Positions 19,648 through 29,337 of a DNA stretch of 64,000 nt are shown piece after piece. Position 1 is the first letter of the stretch. Each line of letters begins with the position of its first letter. The position numbers were made by a program, and so were the translations under genes. The notes under the pieces are model-generated. The model saw only the letters and a program-made list of their open reading frames with translations. It was not told the DNA's origin and did no database searches. This DNA comes from Prauserella muralis (lineage in GTDB: Bacteria; Actinomycetota; Actinomycetes; Mycobacteriales; Pseudonocardiaceae), in NCBI RefSeq assembly GCF_003202285.1, contig NZ_MASW01000001.1, positions 434,001 through 498,000 on the forward strand, written 5' to 3'.

Positions 19648-20560
19648 CGCGACCGCGGCCGAGCTGGCGGAGGCGCTGGGTGTTTCCGAGCGGACCATGC
19701 ACCGCGACATCGCCGCGTTGCAGGCCGCGGGCGTGCCACTGTGGACGGAGCCGGGGCGGCACGGCGGGGTGCGGCTCGTCGAGGGCTGGCGCACCCGGCT
19801 CGACGGGTTGACCTCGCGCGAGGCGGTGGCGATCTTCGCGATGGGCGTGCCGAGGGCGCTCGCCGAGCTGGGGCTGGGCAGCGCCGTGTCGGCCGCGCAC
19901 GCGAAGGTGTCGGCGACCCTGCCCGCGCCCCTGCGCGAGCAGGCGCAGCACCTGGCCCAGCGGTTCCATCTCGACGCACCGGGCTGGTTCCGCGGCGAGG
20001 ACGACGCCGAACACCTGGCGGCCGTCGCTCAGGCCGTGTGGGAGCAGCGGCGGCTCGCGGTCACCTACCGGCGCGGCGATGGGACGGTCGAGCGCGTGCT
20101 CGATCCGCTCGGGCTGGTGCTCAAGGCCGGGATCTGGTACCTCGTCGCCCGCACCGGCGAGGACCTCCGCACCTACCGGGTGAGCCGGATCGCGGGGATC
20201 GAGCAGCGGCCCGAGCGGTTCGAGCGGCCCGCCGACTTCGACCTGGCGAGCTGGTGGGCGGCCTCCTCGGCGCGGTTCGAGCGGTCGCTGAACCGCACGC
20301 TCGTGCGCGTGCGGCTCAGCCGGGGTGCGGCGCGGGCACTGCCGCAGCTGATCGACGCCGACCTGGCGCTGGCCGCGCTGGACGCGGCGGGGCCACCGGA
20401 CGAGGACGGCTGGGTCGAGGCGGAACTGCCGATGGAGGAGCCGCACATCGCGGCGGGGCAGCTGCTCGGGCTGGGCACCGGCGTGGAGATCCTGGGCCCG
20501 CCCGCCGTGCGGTCGGCCTTCGCCGAGGCCGCACGGCGGATGGCCGAGCGTCACCGGTAG
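19595..20560 (+). CDS. WYL-domain transcriptional regulator (YafY/DeoR-like HTH)
   Basis: A 321-residue regulator. The N-terminal HTH_11 domain (RAERLVALLFTLQ, then TAAELAEALGVSERTMHRDIAAL) is followed by a central WYL domain, seen as LAVTYRRGDGTVERVLDPLGLVLKAGIWYLVART around residues 150-185, and a C-terminal WCX-like extension. WYL domains bind nucleic acid or nucleotide ligands. ATG at 19595 gives the canonical N-terminus and overlaps the dedA end by 53 bp. It ends in a 10-bp overlap with the convergent SDR gene. Target genes are unknown; the adjacent SDR is a reasonable first guess. Confidence 0.88.
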   Translation: MRAERLVALLFTLQSRRSATAAELAEALGVSERTMHRDIAALQAAGVPLWTEPGRHGGVRLVEGWRTRLDGLTSREAVAIFAMGVPRALAELGLGSAVSAAHAKVSATLPAPLREQAQHLAQRFHLDAPGWFRGEDDAEHLAAVAQAVWEQRRLAVTYRRGDGTVERVLDPLGLVLKAGIWYLVARTGEDLRTYRVSRIAGIEQRPERFERPADFDLASWWAASSARFERSLNRTLVRVRLSRGAARALPQLIDADLALAALDAAGPPDEDGWVEAELPMEEPHIAAGQLLGLGTGVEILGPPAVRSAFAEAARRMAERHR

Positions 20561-21468
20561 CCGGTGGGGTCGGCGGGCTTGCCCGCCTGCTGCACCTCCC
20601 TGACGTAGCGCCACCCGTCGGGCCTGCTGCCGTCGACGTCGTCGAAGTCGTAGATCTTGGCCAGCTGCCCGCTGTCGAGGGTCTGTCCCGCGAAGCGGCC
20701 GCGGTCGGGGTCGGCGGCCAGCGAGGCCACGGCCCTGCCGACGAAGGCAGGCGACTCGGAGATGCAGAAGTGCGGCTCCTTGGCCAGCGCGTCGCGCCAG
20801 TTCTCCTCGGTGACGCCGAAGCCCTCCAGCATGGCCTCCGAGCGCAGCCAGCCGGGTGTCATGGCCACGGCGGTGGCGCCGTACTCGCCCAGCTCGTGCG
20901 CCTGTGCCAGCGCCAGGTGGTGTGCCGCGGCCTTGGCGACGTAGAAGGCCAGCGACGTGCCGGCCCGGAACGTCGCGTTGATCTCGGCGGTGCCGTCGGT
21001 CATCTCCACCACCAGCCCGCCGGGCTCGCGGATCAGCAGCGGAAGCAGGTGGTGGCTGGTGATGATGTGCGAGTCGATGCCGAGCCGGATCATGCGCAAC
21101 GAGGCGTCGAGCGAGTGCTCCCAGACCGGCTGCCCCCAGCCGAGGTAGTCGTCGCCGCCCCACAGCCCGTCGACGAGGATGTCGAGCCTGCCCTGCTCGT
21201 CGTCGATCCGCTCGGCCAGCGCGCGGACCTGGTCGCGGTCGAGGTGGTCGACCCGCACCGCGACGCCCCTGCCGCCCGCCTCGGTGATCCGCTCCACCGT
21301 GCCCTCGATGGTCTCCGGCCGGTCCACCTCGGACCGGTGCTGCCGGGACGTGCGGCCCGTGACGTAGACGTACGCGCCCCGCCTGCCCAGCTCGACCGCG
21401 ATCGCGCGGCTCGCCCCCCGGGTGCCGCCCGCCACCAGTGCGACCTTGCCTGTGAGTTCGTCGTTCAT
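20551..21468 (-). CDS. Short-chain dehydrogenase/reductase
   Basis: A 305-residue classical-length SDR with a C-terminal extension. The Rossmann nucleotide loop GGTRGASR is at residues 14-21, a variant of TGxxxGIG, and the catalytic pair is Tyr176 and Lys180 (YVAK). The usual catalytic Ser is not obvious; the equivalent stretch reads MTDGTAEINATFRAG. Substrate unknown. It uses NAD(P)H by family analogy. It lies between a WYL regulator (convergent) and a LysR gene upstream on the same strand. Confidence 0.88.
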   Translation of the reverse strand: MNDELTGKVALVAGGTRGASRAIAVELGRRGAYVYVTGRTSRQHRSEVDRPETIEGTVERITEAGGRGVAVRVDHLDRDQVRALAERIDDEQGRLDILVDGLWGGDDYLGWGQPVWEHSLDASLRMIRLGIDSHIITSHHLLPLLIREPGGLVVEMTDGTAEINATFRAGTSLAFYVAKAAAHHLALAQAHELGEYGATAVAMTPGWLRSEAMLEGFGVTEENWRDALAKEPHFCISESPAFVGRAVASLAADPDRGRFAGQTLDSGQLAKIYDFDDVDGSRPDGWRYVREVQQAGKPADPTGYR

Positions 21469-21499
21469 GACCACCACGATGGCGGCGAACCCTGTCAGC

Positions 21500-22408
21500 T
21501 CACGGCATGGTTTCCCGGCCGACGTCCGCGGCCTGTTCCCGCAGGGCGGCCAGTACCGCCGCCACCGCGGGCCTGGCCAGCGAGCCGGGCCGCAGCACCG
21601 CCTCGACGTGGCGCGCCGCACGGATGCCGGCCAGCGGGCGGCGCAGCACCCGCCGGGTGTCCATCGTGTAGCGGGGCAGCAACGCGATGCCGTGCCCCGC
21701 GGCCACGAGTGCCTCGGTGATGCGAAAGTCGTTGATGCGGTGCGCGATCCGCGCCCGGACACCGGTGCGCACGGCCAGTGACAGCAGCACGTCGTCGACG
21801 GGGAAGCCGACGTCCACGCTGATCCAGCGTTCGGCGGCCAGCTCCGCGAGCTCCACGCGCTCGGCGCTGCCGAGCCGGTGTCCCGGCGGCAACGCCACGT
21901 CCAGCGGCTCCCGCAGCAGGTGGGCCACCTCCACGCGATCGGGGCCGAACGGCGCCGCGTGTTCGTCCCGGTGGGCCACGACGACGTCGAAGTCGGCGAG
22001 CAGGCCGGGCACCTCCGGTGGTGTCATGTCGACATCGCGGACCTCGACGTCGAGTCCCTCGCTCGCCTCGAACCGGCGCAGCAGGCCGGGCAGCAGCATC
22101 AGCGCGGCGGAAGGGAAGATCGCGAGCCGCACCCGGCCCCTCGGGGCGCTGCGGAACGCGTCCAGCTCGGCCTCCGCGCGTTCCACCGCCGCGAGCACGT
22201 CGTCGGCCCGCGACACCAGCGCGCGCCCCGCGTCGGTGAGCCGCAGCCCCCGCCCTGCCGGTTCGGTGAGCACCAGCCCGACCTCGGCCTGCAGCGCCCG
22301 CAGCTGCTGGGACACCGCCGACGGCGTGCAGTGCAGGGCCTCGGCCGCCGCGGTCACGCTGCCCCGGTCGGCGAACTCCCGCAGCGTCCTGAGCCTGCCG
22401 ATGTCCAT
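21500..22408 (-). CDS. LysR-family transcriptional regulator
   Basis: A 302-residue LysR regulator. The N-terminal winged helix-turn-helix is RLRTLREFADRGSVTAAAEALHCTPSAVSQQLRALQ, followed by a linker helix and the two-lobed substrate-binding domain. The ATG at 22408 gives the usual MDxxRLRTL start; an upstream ATG at 22432 lacks a ribosome site. It is divergent from an EamA transporter 80 bp away, the classic LysR layout, so that transporter is its probable target. Confidence 0.9.
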   Translation of the reverse strand: MDIGRLRTLREFADRGSVTAAAEALHCTPSAVSQQLRALQAEVGLVLTEPAGRGLRLTDAGRALVSRADDVLAAVERAEAELDAFRSAPRGRVRLAIFPSAALMLLPGLLRRFEASEGLDVEVRDVDMTPPEVPGLLADFDVVVAHRDEHAAPFGPDRVEVAHLLREPLDVALPPGHRLGSAERVELAELAAERWISVDVGFPVDDVLLSLAVRTGVRARIAHRINDFRITEALVAAGHGIALLPRYTMDTRRVLRRPLAGIRAARHVEAVLRPGSLARPAVAAVLAALREQAADVGRETMP

Positions 22409-22488
22409 GGCGACAGTGAAGCAGATCTGCAAGGTCGTTGAACACTTTCTCGCTGGTCCTTCACGGTCGGACCGGCCAGGCTGGAGGT

Positions 22489-23379
22489 GTGGTTGTCCGG
22501 GACCGTCTGCTCGCCGCGTTCACCGCCCTGCTGTGGGGCTGCAACTTCCTCGCCATCCACGCCACGCTCACGCACTTCCCGCCGCTGTTCGCGGGCGCGT
22601 TGCGGTTCGTGGTGATCGCGATCCCGACGATGCTGCTCGTGCCGTGGCCGAAGGTGCGCCCGCTGTGGCTCATCGGGTACGGCCTCGGCTTCGGCACCCT
22701 GCAGTTCGCGTTCCTGTTCGTCGGCATGGCAGCGGGCATGCCCACCGGGCTCGCGTCGCTGGTGCTGCAGGCCTCAGCGCCGTTCACGGTCCTGCTCGGG
22801 GCGGTGTTCCTGCGCGAGCGGCTCAACTCCTGGCAGGTCACCGGGATCCTGCTCGCCGTGGCCGGGATGAGCGCGATCGCGTGGCAGCGCACCGAGCACG
22901 CCGCGCTGCTGCCGGTGATCCTGACGCTGCTCGGCGCGCTCAGCTGGGCGGCGGGCAACCTGTGCTCCCGGCAGGCCAGGCCCGAGAACCCCCTGCATTT
23001 CGCCCTGTGGATGTCGGTGGTGCCGCCGATCCCCATGTTCCTGCTGTCGCTGGTGTTCGAGGGACCGGCCCGGCAGTGGGAGTCGCTGACGACGATCGGC
23101 GACGCCTGGCTCGCGCTCGCCGGGCTCGCCTACATCGTGCTCGGCGGCACGGTCGCGGGCTCCGGCATCTGGACGACGCTGATGCGCCGGAACTCGGCCA
23201 GCTCCGTGGCGCCGTTCTCCCTGCTCGTGCCCGTGGTCGGCATGACGCTGTCGTTCCTGCTGCTCGGCGAGCGGCCCACCCTCGTCGAGGTGGCCGCGAG
23301 CGTGGTGGTGGTCACCGGCGTGCTGCTGGGCACCAGGGCACCCCGCGGCAGCCGGCGACCACAACCGGTTCCCACCTAG
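22489..23379 (+). CDS. EamA/DMT-family transporter
   Basis: A 296-residue protein with ten predicted TM helices in two EamA repeats (about 5-135 and 150-285). Typical features are LLWGCNFLAIH in helix 1 and VFLRERLNSWQVTGILL, LLLGERPTLVEV at the two repeat ends. The family exports amino acids and other metabolites. A GTG at 22489 matches the family start; an ATG 17 codons earlier (22438) is the alternative. Divergent from the LysR gene, its likely regulator. Confidence 0.88.
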   Translation: MVVRDRLLAAFTALLWGCNFLAIHATLTHFPPLFAGALRFVVIAIPTMLLVPWPKVRPLWLIGYGLGFGTLQFAFLFVGMAAGMPTGLASLVLQASAPFTVLLGAVFLRERLNSWQVTGILLAVAGMSAIAWQRTEHAALLPVILTLLGALSWAAGNLCSRQARPENPLHFALWMSVVPPIPMFLLSLVFEGPARQWESLTTIGDAWLALAGLAYIVLGGTVAGSGIWTTLMRRNSASSVAPFSLLVPVVGMTLSFLLLGERPTLVEVAASVVVVTGVLLGTRAPRGSRRPQPVPT

Positions 23380-23385
23380 CGATTC

Positions 23386-24429
23386 CTACGACTGCGCCAG
23401 TTCTGGCTCGACCTCGTGCGGCGTGATCGTGCCGGCCAGGATCTCCTCCGCGTAGTGGCAGGCCACGCGGTGGCCCGAGCCGACCTCCCGCAACGGGGGC
23501 CGCTCGGTGTCGCAGCGGGCGGGCTGCCGCCACGGGCACCGCGTGTGGAAACGGCAGCCGCTGGGCGGGTTCGCGGGCGAGGGCAGGTCGCCGGTGAGCA
23601 GGATCTGCTCCCGCGTGTCCTCCACCTCCGGGTCGGGCACGGGGATCGCCGACAGCAGCGCCTTCGTGTACGGGTGCATCGGCCGCTCGTACAGCTCGTC
23701 CGAGCCGGCCTCCTCCACCAGCGAACCCAGGTACATCACCCCGATGCGGTCGGAGATGTGCCGCACCACCGCCAGGTCGTGGGCCACCACGAGGTAGGTG
23801 AGCCCGAACTCGTCCTGCAGTTCCTCCAGCAGGTTCAGCACCTGCGCCTGCACCGACACGTCCAGCGCCGACACCGGCTCGTCCGCGACGATCAGGTCCG
23901 GTTCCACCGCCAGCGCCCGCGCGATGCCGATGCGCTGGCGCTGCCCTCCGGAGAACTCGTGCGGGTACTTGCGCAGCGCGCTCTCCGGAAGTCCCACGGC
24001 GGCAAGCAGCTCCTTGAGCCGCTGGTGGGTGGCCTGCTTGCCCTTGTCGAGCCCATGTGCCCGCATGCCCTCCACCAGCAACGACTCCACGGACTGCCGG
24101 GGGTCCAGACTGGACATCGGGTCCTGGAACACCATCTGCATGCGGCGGCGCATCCGGCGCAGGTCCTCGCCCTTGAGCGTGGACACGTCCGTTCCGTCGA
24201 AGACGACGCTGCCGCCTGTCGGCTCGACCAGCCGCAGCAACGCCCTGCCGAGGGTGGTCTTGCCGCAGCCCGACTCGCCGACAAGGCCGTACGTCTCGCC
24301 ACGCCGTACCTGCAGGCTGACCCCGTCCACCGCGTACACGTGGCCGACGGTGCGGTCGAGCAGGACGCCCCGCTTGATCGGGAAGTGCACCTTGATGTCG
24401 TCGACCGTCACGAGCACGTCGTCAGTCAT
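23386..24429 (-). CDS. Peptide ABC transporter ATP-binding protein (DppF-like)
   Basis: A 347-residue ABC ATPase with Walker [11 protein letters not shown], signature [15 protein letters not shown], Walker [13 protein letters not shown] and a C-terminal oligopeptide/dipeptide domain. The last contains [15 protein letters not shown], a Cys cluster that in relatives binds an iron-sulfur centre. Last gene of a five-gene operon; its ATG overlaps the preceding stop (ATGA, 24426-24429). The frame is open much further upstream, but the overlap and family length fix this start. Confidence 0.95.
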   Translation of the reverse strand: MTDDVLVTVDDIKVHFPIKRGVLLDRTVGHVYAVDGVSLQVRRGETYGLVGESGCGKTTLGRALLRLVEPTGGSVVFDGTDVSTLKGEDLRRMRRRMQMVFQDPMSSLDPRQSVESLLVEGMRAHGLDKGKQATHQRLKELLAAVGLPESALRKYPHEFSGGQRQRIGIARALAVEPDLIVADEPVSALDVSVQAQVLNLLEELQDEFGLTYLVVAHDLAVVRHISDRIGVMYLGSLVEEAGSDELYERPMHPYTKALLSAIPVPDPEVEDTREQILLTGDLPSPANPPSGCRFHTRCPWRQPARCDTERPPLREVGSGHRVACHYAEEILAGTITPHEVEPELAQS

Positions 24430-25421
24430 CGGACTCCCTCCCCGGCCGTCACCGGGACCTCGACGGGGTTGTGGCAGCGCAGCATCCGCCCGTCGTCGGC
24501 GACCAGAGCGGGTGTGACGCTCCAGCACGGTTCGATCGCGTTGGGACAGCGGGGCGCGAACGCGCAGCCGTCCGCCCACGGGATGTTGTCCACCACCGAG
24601 CCCCTGATCGGCACCAGCCGTTCCCCGCGCGGCGCGTCCAGCCGCGGGATCGACTCCAGCAGCCCGTTGGTGTACGGGTGCCGGGGCGCGGTGAACAGCG
24701 CGTGCCGCTCGGCCCGCTCGACGATGCGCCCGCCGTACATGACGTTGACTTCGTCGCACAGGCCGGCCACCACACCGAGGTCGTGCGTGATCATGATCAG
24801 CGCGGTGTCGGTGTCGGCCACCAGCTCGGTGAGCAGGTTCAGGATCTGCGCCTGGATGGTGACGTCCAGCGCCGTGGTCGGTTCGTCGGCGATGAGCAGC
24901 CGCGGCCTGCAGGCCAGCGCGATCGCGATGAGCGCGCGCTGCCGCATGCCGCCCGACAGCTGGTGGGGGTACTCGTCGAGCCGCCGCGCGGGGTCGGGGA
25001 TGCCGACCCGGTTGAGCAGCTCGGCCGCCTCCGACCGGGCCTGCTTGCGCGACAGCTCCCGGTGCCGCTGCAGCACCTCGGCGATCTGCACGCCGATGGG
25101 CACCACCGGGTTGAGCGAGGAGAGCGGGTCCTGGAACACCATGCCCAGGTCGCGCCCGCGCCGCTCGTCGAGCCGCCGCTGCGACAGGTGCAGCAACTCG
25201 GTGCCCTCGAACGACACCGACCCGGACACGTCGACGCCGCGCGAGGGCAACAGGCCCATGATCGCCAGCGACGTCACCGACTTGCCACAGCCGGACTCCC
25301 CGACAAGGCCCACCGTCTGGCCGGGTTCGACGTCGAAGCTGATGCCGTCGACGGCGATGGTCGGCTCCTCGCCCTTGCGGCGGAACACGACCGAGAGGTC
25401 ACGAACTTCGAGCAGTGCCAT
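24426..25421 (-). CDS. Peptide ABC transporter ATP-binding protein (DppD-like)
   Basis: A 331-residue ABC ATPase: Walker [11 protein letters not shown], signature [15 protein letters not shown], Walker [13 protein letters not shown], and a C-terminal oligopeptide_C domain with [14 protein letters not shown]. It pairs with the DppF-like protein as the two motor subunits of the importer. It begins 7 nt after the permease stop codon. Confidence 0.95.
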   Translation of the reverse strand: MALLEVRDLSVVFRRKGEEPTIAVDGISFDVEPGQTVGLVGESGCGKSVTSLAIMGLLPSRGVDVSGSVSFEGTELLHLSQRRLDERRGRDLGMVFQDPLSSLNPVVPIGVQIAEVLQRHRELSRKQARSEAAELLNRVGIPDPARRLDEYPHQLSGGMRQRALIAIALACRPRLLIADEPTTALDVTIQAQILNLLTELVADTDTALIMITHDLGVVAGLCDEVNVMYGGRIVERAERHALFTAPRHPYTNGLLESIPRLDAPRGERLVPIRGSVVDNIPWADGCAFAPRCPNAIEPCWSVTPALVADDGRMLRCHNPVEVPVTAGEGVR

Positions 25422-25428
25422 GGCCGCA

Positions 25429-26409
25429 TCACCTCCGCTGCCGGGGATCGAGGGCTTCCCGCATCGACTCGCCCACGAGCGTGAACCCGAGCGCCACCGC
25501 GATGATGCACGCGGCGGGCCAGAACGCCAGATGCGGCTGGCTGTCGAAGAAGTCCTGCGCGTTGCCGAGCATCTGGCCCCACTCCGGAGTCGAGTCGTCC
25601 GCCGCGCCGAGCCCGAGGAAGGACAGCGCGGCGGCGTCGAGGATGGCGATCGCGAGCACGAGCGTCGACTGCACGATCACCGGCCCCAGCGAGTTCGGCA
25701 GGATGTGCCGGAACACGATCGCCCTGCGTTTCACACCCAGCGCGCGGGCCGCGAGCACGTGGTCGCTCTCCCGCACGCCGAGCATCGTGCCGCGCAACAG
25801 CCGCGCGAAGATCGGGATCTGCACGATGGCGACCGCGATGATCACCGTGAACTGCGACTGCTGCGCGAACATCGCGCCGATCGAGACGGCCAGCAGCAGG
25901 GAGGGAATGGACAGCAGCACGTCGACGATGCGCATGACGACCGTGTCCACCCAGCCGCCGAACGCGCCCGCCAGGGTGCCGAGCACCAGCCCGCCGCCCA
26001 GGCCGATCACGGTGGCCAGCACGGCGACCATCAGCGTCTGCTGGGAGCCGAGCAGCATCCGGGAGAAGAAGTCCCGCCCGTACTGGTCGCCGCCCATGGG
26101 ATGGCCCGGCTGTGGTGGCGGCAGCTGGTTGCGTGCCTGTACCACCTGGTCCTGGAGCAACCGCAGCCCGGGATCGTGGGGCGCGATGAACGGAGCCAGC
26201 AAGGCCAGCAGCAGGAACAGGCCGATGATCACTGCTCCCGACAGGAACATCGGGTTGCGCCGCAGCCTGCGCCACGCGGAGGCCGCGAGGCTGACTCCCG
26301 CGTCGGATTTCGGCCCGTTGCCGCCTGCCTGCGGCTCGCCCTCGGCCGTCGGCTTGTGCGCGGCCGTCGCGGCGAGCCGGTCGATCTTCGCCGCACGTGA
26401 CGACGTCAT
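25429..26409 (-). CDS. Peptide ABC transporter permease (DppC-like)
   Basis: A 326-residue inner-membrane permease. A 45-residue soluble N-terminus precedes NPMFLSGAVIIGLFLLLALLAP (helix 1), and the EAA loop LGVKRRAIVFRHILPNSLGPV contacts the ATPases. The C-terminus VGESMREALDPRQR is typical of DppC. The ATG at 26409 lies 1 nt after the DppB stop, showing tight coupling. Confidence 0.95.
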   Translation of the reverse strand: MTSSRAAKIDRLAATAAHKPTAEGEPQAGGNGPKSDAGVSLAASAWRRLRRNPMFLSGAVIIGLFLLLALLAPFIAPHDPGLRLLQDQVVQARNQLPPPQPGHPMGGDQYGRDFFSRMLLGSQQTLMVAVLATVIGLGGGLVLGTLAGAFGGWVDTVVMRIVDVLLSIPSLLLAVSIGAMFAQQSQFTVIIAVAIVQIPIFARLLRGTMLGVRESDHVLAARALGVKRRAIVFRHILPNSLGPVIVQSTLVLAIAILDAAALSFLGLGAADDSTPEWGQMLGNAQDFFDSQPHLAFWPAACIIAVALGFTLVGESMREALDPRQRR

Positions 26410-26410
26410 C

Positions 26411-27433
26411 TCAGCCCACCTTCCCTGCCGTGCGGATGCGCGGGTCGATGGCGGCGTAGGACAGGTCGACGATGAGGTTGACCAGTACGTACGCCATCGC
26501 GGCCGCGATGATGACGACCTGCAGCACCGGGAAGTCCTTGCGTTCGAAGCCGACGGCCAGTGCCTGCCCGACGCCCTGCCAAGAGAACACCGTCTCGGTG
26601 AGCACCGCACCGGAGAGCAGGGCGCCGGTCTGCAGACCGACCGTGGTGACCACCGGCAGCATCGCGTTGCGCAGGATGTGCCGGTCGCGGACGATCCGCT
26701 TGGCCAGCCCCTTGGACCTGGCCGTGCGCACGTAGTCCTCGTCCATCACGTCCAGCACCGACGCCCGCGTGATGCGGAAGATCACCGCGAACGGGATCGA
26801 CGACAACGCCAGCGCGGGCAGCAGCAGGTGCCGCAGTGCGTCGAGCGAGGCGTCCCACTCCCTGGTGAGCAGCCCGTCGAGGACGAAGAACCCGGTGACC
26901 CGGGTGGCATCGAGGCCGGCGCTCTGCCTGCCGCCGGTCGGCAGCCAGCCCAGTTTGATCGCCAGCAGGTACTTGAGCAGGAAGGCCAGGAAGAAGATCG
27001 GGATCGAGATGCCGATCATCGAGCCGACCACACTCGCGTTGTCGAACCAGCCGCCGCGGCGGCGTGCCGCGAGGTAGCCGAGCGGGATCGCGCCGATCAG
27101 CGCGATGACGATCGCCGCGATGCTCAGTTCGATGGTGGCGGGGAACCGCTCGAGGAACAGCTCCATCGCGGGCTTGCCCGGCGAGACACCCGTCGAGGTG
27201 CCGAAGTCACCGGTGAGCGCCCTGCCGAGGAACGCGAAGTACTGAACGAAGATCGGATCGTCGAGGCCGAGGGCCTCTCGTAGTTGGGCGCGGCTTTCCG
27301 CCGTGCCGCGGTCTCCCAGGAGGGCCGAGACCGGCCCTCCCGGGAGCGCCCGCAGCCAGGCGAAGAGCAGCACCGACAGCACCAGCACGACGAGCGCGAG
27401 TTGCAGCACCCGCCGGATCGTGTATCGGAGCAC
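26411..27433 (-). CDS. Peptide ABC transporter permease (DppB-like)
   Basis: A 340-residue permease with MLRYTIRRVLQLALVVL at the N-terminus, a typical DppB helix 1, and the EAA loop GLAKRIVRDRHILRNAMLPV. The periplasmic-side loop is extended by an SAGLDATRVTG insertion. It lies 9 nt downstream of the binding-protein gene. Confidence 0.95.
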   Translation of the reverse strand: MLRYTIRRVLQLALVVLVLSVLLFAWLRALPGGPVSALLGDRGTAESRAQLREALGLDDPIFVQYFAFLGRALTGDFGTSTGVSPGKPAMELFLERFPATIELSIAAIVIALIGAIPLGYLAARRRGGWFDNASVVGSMIGISIPIFFLAFLLKYLLAIKLGWLPTGGRQSAGLDATRVTGFFVLDGLLTREWDASLDALRHLLLPALALSSIPFAVIFRITRASVLDVMDEDYVRTARSKGLAKRIVRDRHILRNAMLPVVTTVGLQTGALLSGAVLTETVFSWQGVGQALAVGFERKDFPVLQVVIIAAAMAYVLVNLIVDLSYAAIDPRIRTAGKVG

Positions 27434-27442
27434 CGTTCTCGC

Positions 27443-29125
27443 TTATTCGGACGACGACATGCTGACCGGGGCGAACTCCTCCTTGGTCAGCGGGCTGGGC
27501 ACCAGCCCCTGGACCTCGGGAGAGACCACGATCGCAGGCGGCGAGTGCGACAGCGGGATCGCGGGCAGGTACTCGGACATCAGCTTGCGGTTGATCTCCT
27601 GGTACTTGGCCTCGCGTTCCGCGTCGTCCACGGTGGCGTCCGCCTCGTCGATGGCCTTGGCGAGTTCGTCGCCCCACGGCGAGCCGGAGGTCCAGAACTG
27701 GTTCTCCGTGGTGCCGAAGAACGTGCCGATGAAGTTGTCCGGCGAGTTGTAGTCACCCGTCCAGCCGAGCAGGAACAGCTGGGCGTCGGCGACCTCCACC
27801 TGGTCGAGGTAGCCACCGGCCCACGGCTTGCTGATCGGCTTGACCTTGATGCCCGCCTGCTCCAGGTCCTCCTTGATCGCACCGAAGATCGCCTGCGGGT
27901 TCGGCATGTACGGGCGGGTGACCTGGCTCGGCCACCACAGCTCGACGGTCAGGTTCTCGTGCCCGGCCTGCCGGAGCAGCTGCTTGGCCTTGTCGGGGTC
28001 GTACGGGTACTCCTGCACGTCGTCGGCGTAGCCGTCGACCGTCGACGGGTAGAACTGCTTCGCGACCTCGGCCTTCTCCGGCATGACCGACGTGACGAGG
28101 CTCTGCCGGTCGATCGCGTAGGCCAGCGCCTGGCGCACCCGCAGGTCCTTCAGCGCCGGGTTGTTCTTCTGGGTGATGCCCAGGTACAGGATGTTGAACG
28201 GGTCCCGGATCATCAGGTTGTTGCCGCTGGACTTCAGCGCGTCCCAGTCGGCGGGTGCGGGGAAGTCGTAGCCGTCGATGTCACCGGCCTCGAGCGCCTG
28301 CTTGCGCGCGGTCTCGTCCTCGATGACCCGGAAGATCAGCTTCGACAGCTTGGCCTTCTCGCCGTGGTAGTCGTCGTTGCGCTGCAGCTCGATGGTGCCG
28401 TTGGCCTCGTCGTAGGAGACGAACTTGAACGGCCCCGTCCCCGTCGGGTGCGAGCGGGCGTACTCGGAGAAGACGAAGCTGTCGCCCTGCGCCTTGACGT
28501 CATTGGCCTTGTACTTGTCCATCGCCGCCGGGCTCTGCATGGCGAACGAGTCCTGGCTGAGCATCGTGGGGAAGCCCGCGGTGAACCTGGTCAGCTCGAG
28601 CTTGACCGTGGTCGGGTTCTCCGCGGTGCAGGACTTGTACAGCGACGGGTTCTTGCCGTCGGCGAAACCGCCGAAGTTCTCGATCCAGTAGTACGACAGC
28701 GCCGCGGTGGCCCCTGCGCCGGTCTGGTTGTACATCCGCTCGAAGTTCTTGCAGACCGCGTCGGCGTTGAAGTCGGTGCCGTCGTGGAACTTCACGCCCT
28801 CCTTGAGGGTGAAGGTCCAGGTCTTGCCGTCGGGCGTGGACTCCCATTCGGTGGCCAGCTCGGGCTCCAGCTCGGCGGTCCCGGGCTTGATCCCCACCAG
28901 GTTCTCGTACAGCTGCCTGGTGACGCGGAAGGTCTCGCCGTCGGAGGCGTAGAACGGGTCGAAGTTCGACGGGGCACCCGTGGCCCCGAAGACGAGGGTT
29001 CCGCCGTCCTGACCACCCCCGCTGTCGCGCTGGGATTCGGCACAGGCGGACAACGACACCGCGAGCGCGCCGGCCAGCCCGATCAGGACCGTGCGGCGCA
29101 TTCGGGTCACCCGCAAGTGGAGCAT
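27443..29125 (-). CDS. Peptide ABC transporter substrate-binding lipoprotein (DppA-like)
   Basis: A 560-residue SBP_bac_5 family lipoprotein, anchored by Cys28 of the lipobox LSAC. AAGGAG 7 nt before the ATG at 29125 decides the start; a Met at codon 9 is the alternative. The SBP_bac_5 signature KDGKTWTFTLKEGVKFHDG-like segment is around residue 100. It opens a complete operon of binding protein, two permeases and two ATPases. Ligand could be peptides or another small oligomer; sequence alone does not tell. Confidence 0.95.
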   Translation of the reverse strand: MLHLRVTRMRRTVLIGLAGALAVSLSACAESQRDSGGGQDGGTLVFGATGAPSNFDPFYASDGETFRVTRQLYENLVGIKPGTAELEPELATEWESTPDGKTWTFTLKEGVKFHDGTDFNADAVCKNFERMYNQTGAGATAALSYYWIENFGGFADGKNPSLYKSCTAENPTTVKLELTRFTAGFPTMLSQDSFAMQSPAAMDKYKANDVKAQGDSFVFSEYARSHPTGTGPFKFVSYDEANGTIELQRNDDYHGEKAKLSKLIFRVIEDETARKQALEAGDIDGYDFPAPADWDALKSSGNNLMIRDPFNILYLGITQKNNPALKDLRVRQALAYAIDRQSLVTSVMPEKAEVAKQFYPSTVDGYADDVQEYPYDPDKAKQLLRQAGHENLTVELWWPSQVTRPYMPNPQAIFGAIKEDLEQAGIKVKPISKPWAGGYLDQVEVADAQLFLLGWTGDYNSPDNFIGTFFGTTENQFWTSGSPWGDELAKAIDEADATVDDAEREAKYQEINRKLMSEYLPAIPLSHSPPAIVVSPEVQGLVPSPLTKEEFAPVSMSSSE

Positions 29126-29200
29126 GTTCGCACTCCTTGGAGAGAGCATCAGTTCGGTCGTGCCCTCGACGGACCGGGGGCACGGATGGTCGCAGACCCT

Positions 29201-29217
29201 AGCGGTTATCGACCGCT
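29201..29217. promoter_or_regulatory. Short palindrome upstream of the peptide transporter operon
   Basis: AGCGGT, 5-nt spacer TATCG, ACCGCT, 76 nt upstream of the binding-protein start. On the minus strand a TAGGGT -10-like box follows immediately, so a regulator here would block transcription. Confidence 0.35.
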
Positions 29218-29337
29218 CACTTAAGGGTCCGAGGTTACGATCGGGCTACGCAGTGGGTGAAAGTCTGCCGACGACCCCATGAACAGCGACGCTGAGTGAA
29301 CAATCGGGAGGGCGCTACCGACTTTCGTAGGGTCTTG

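Noticed and set aside
23416-26400. Plus-strand open frame of 994 codons opposite the peptide transporter genes
   Set aside because: Antisense to three clear ABC genes; no ribosome site or domain.
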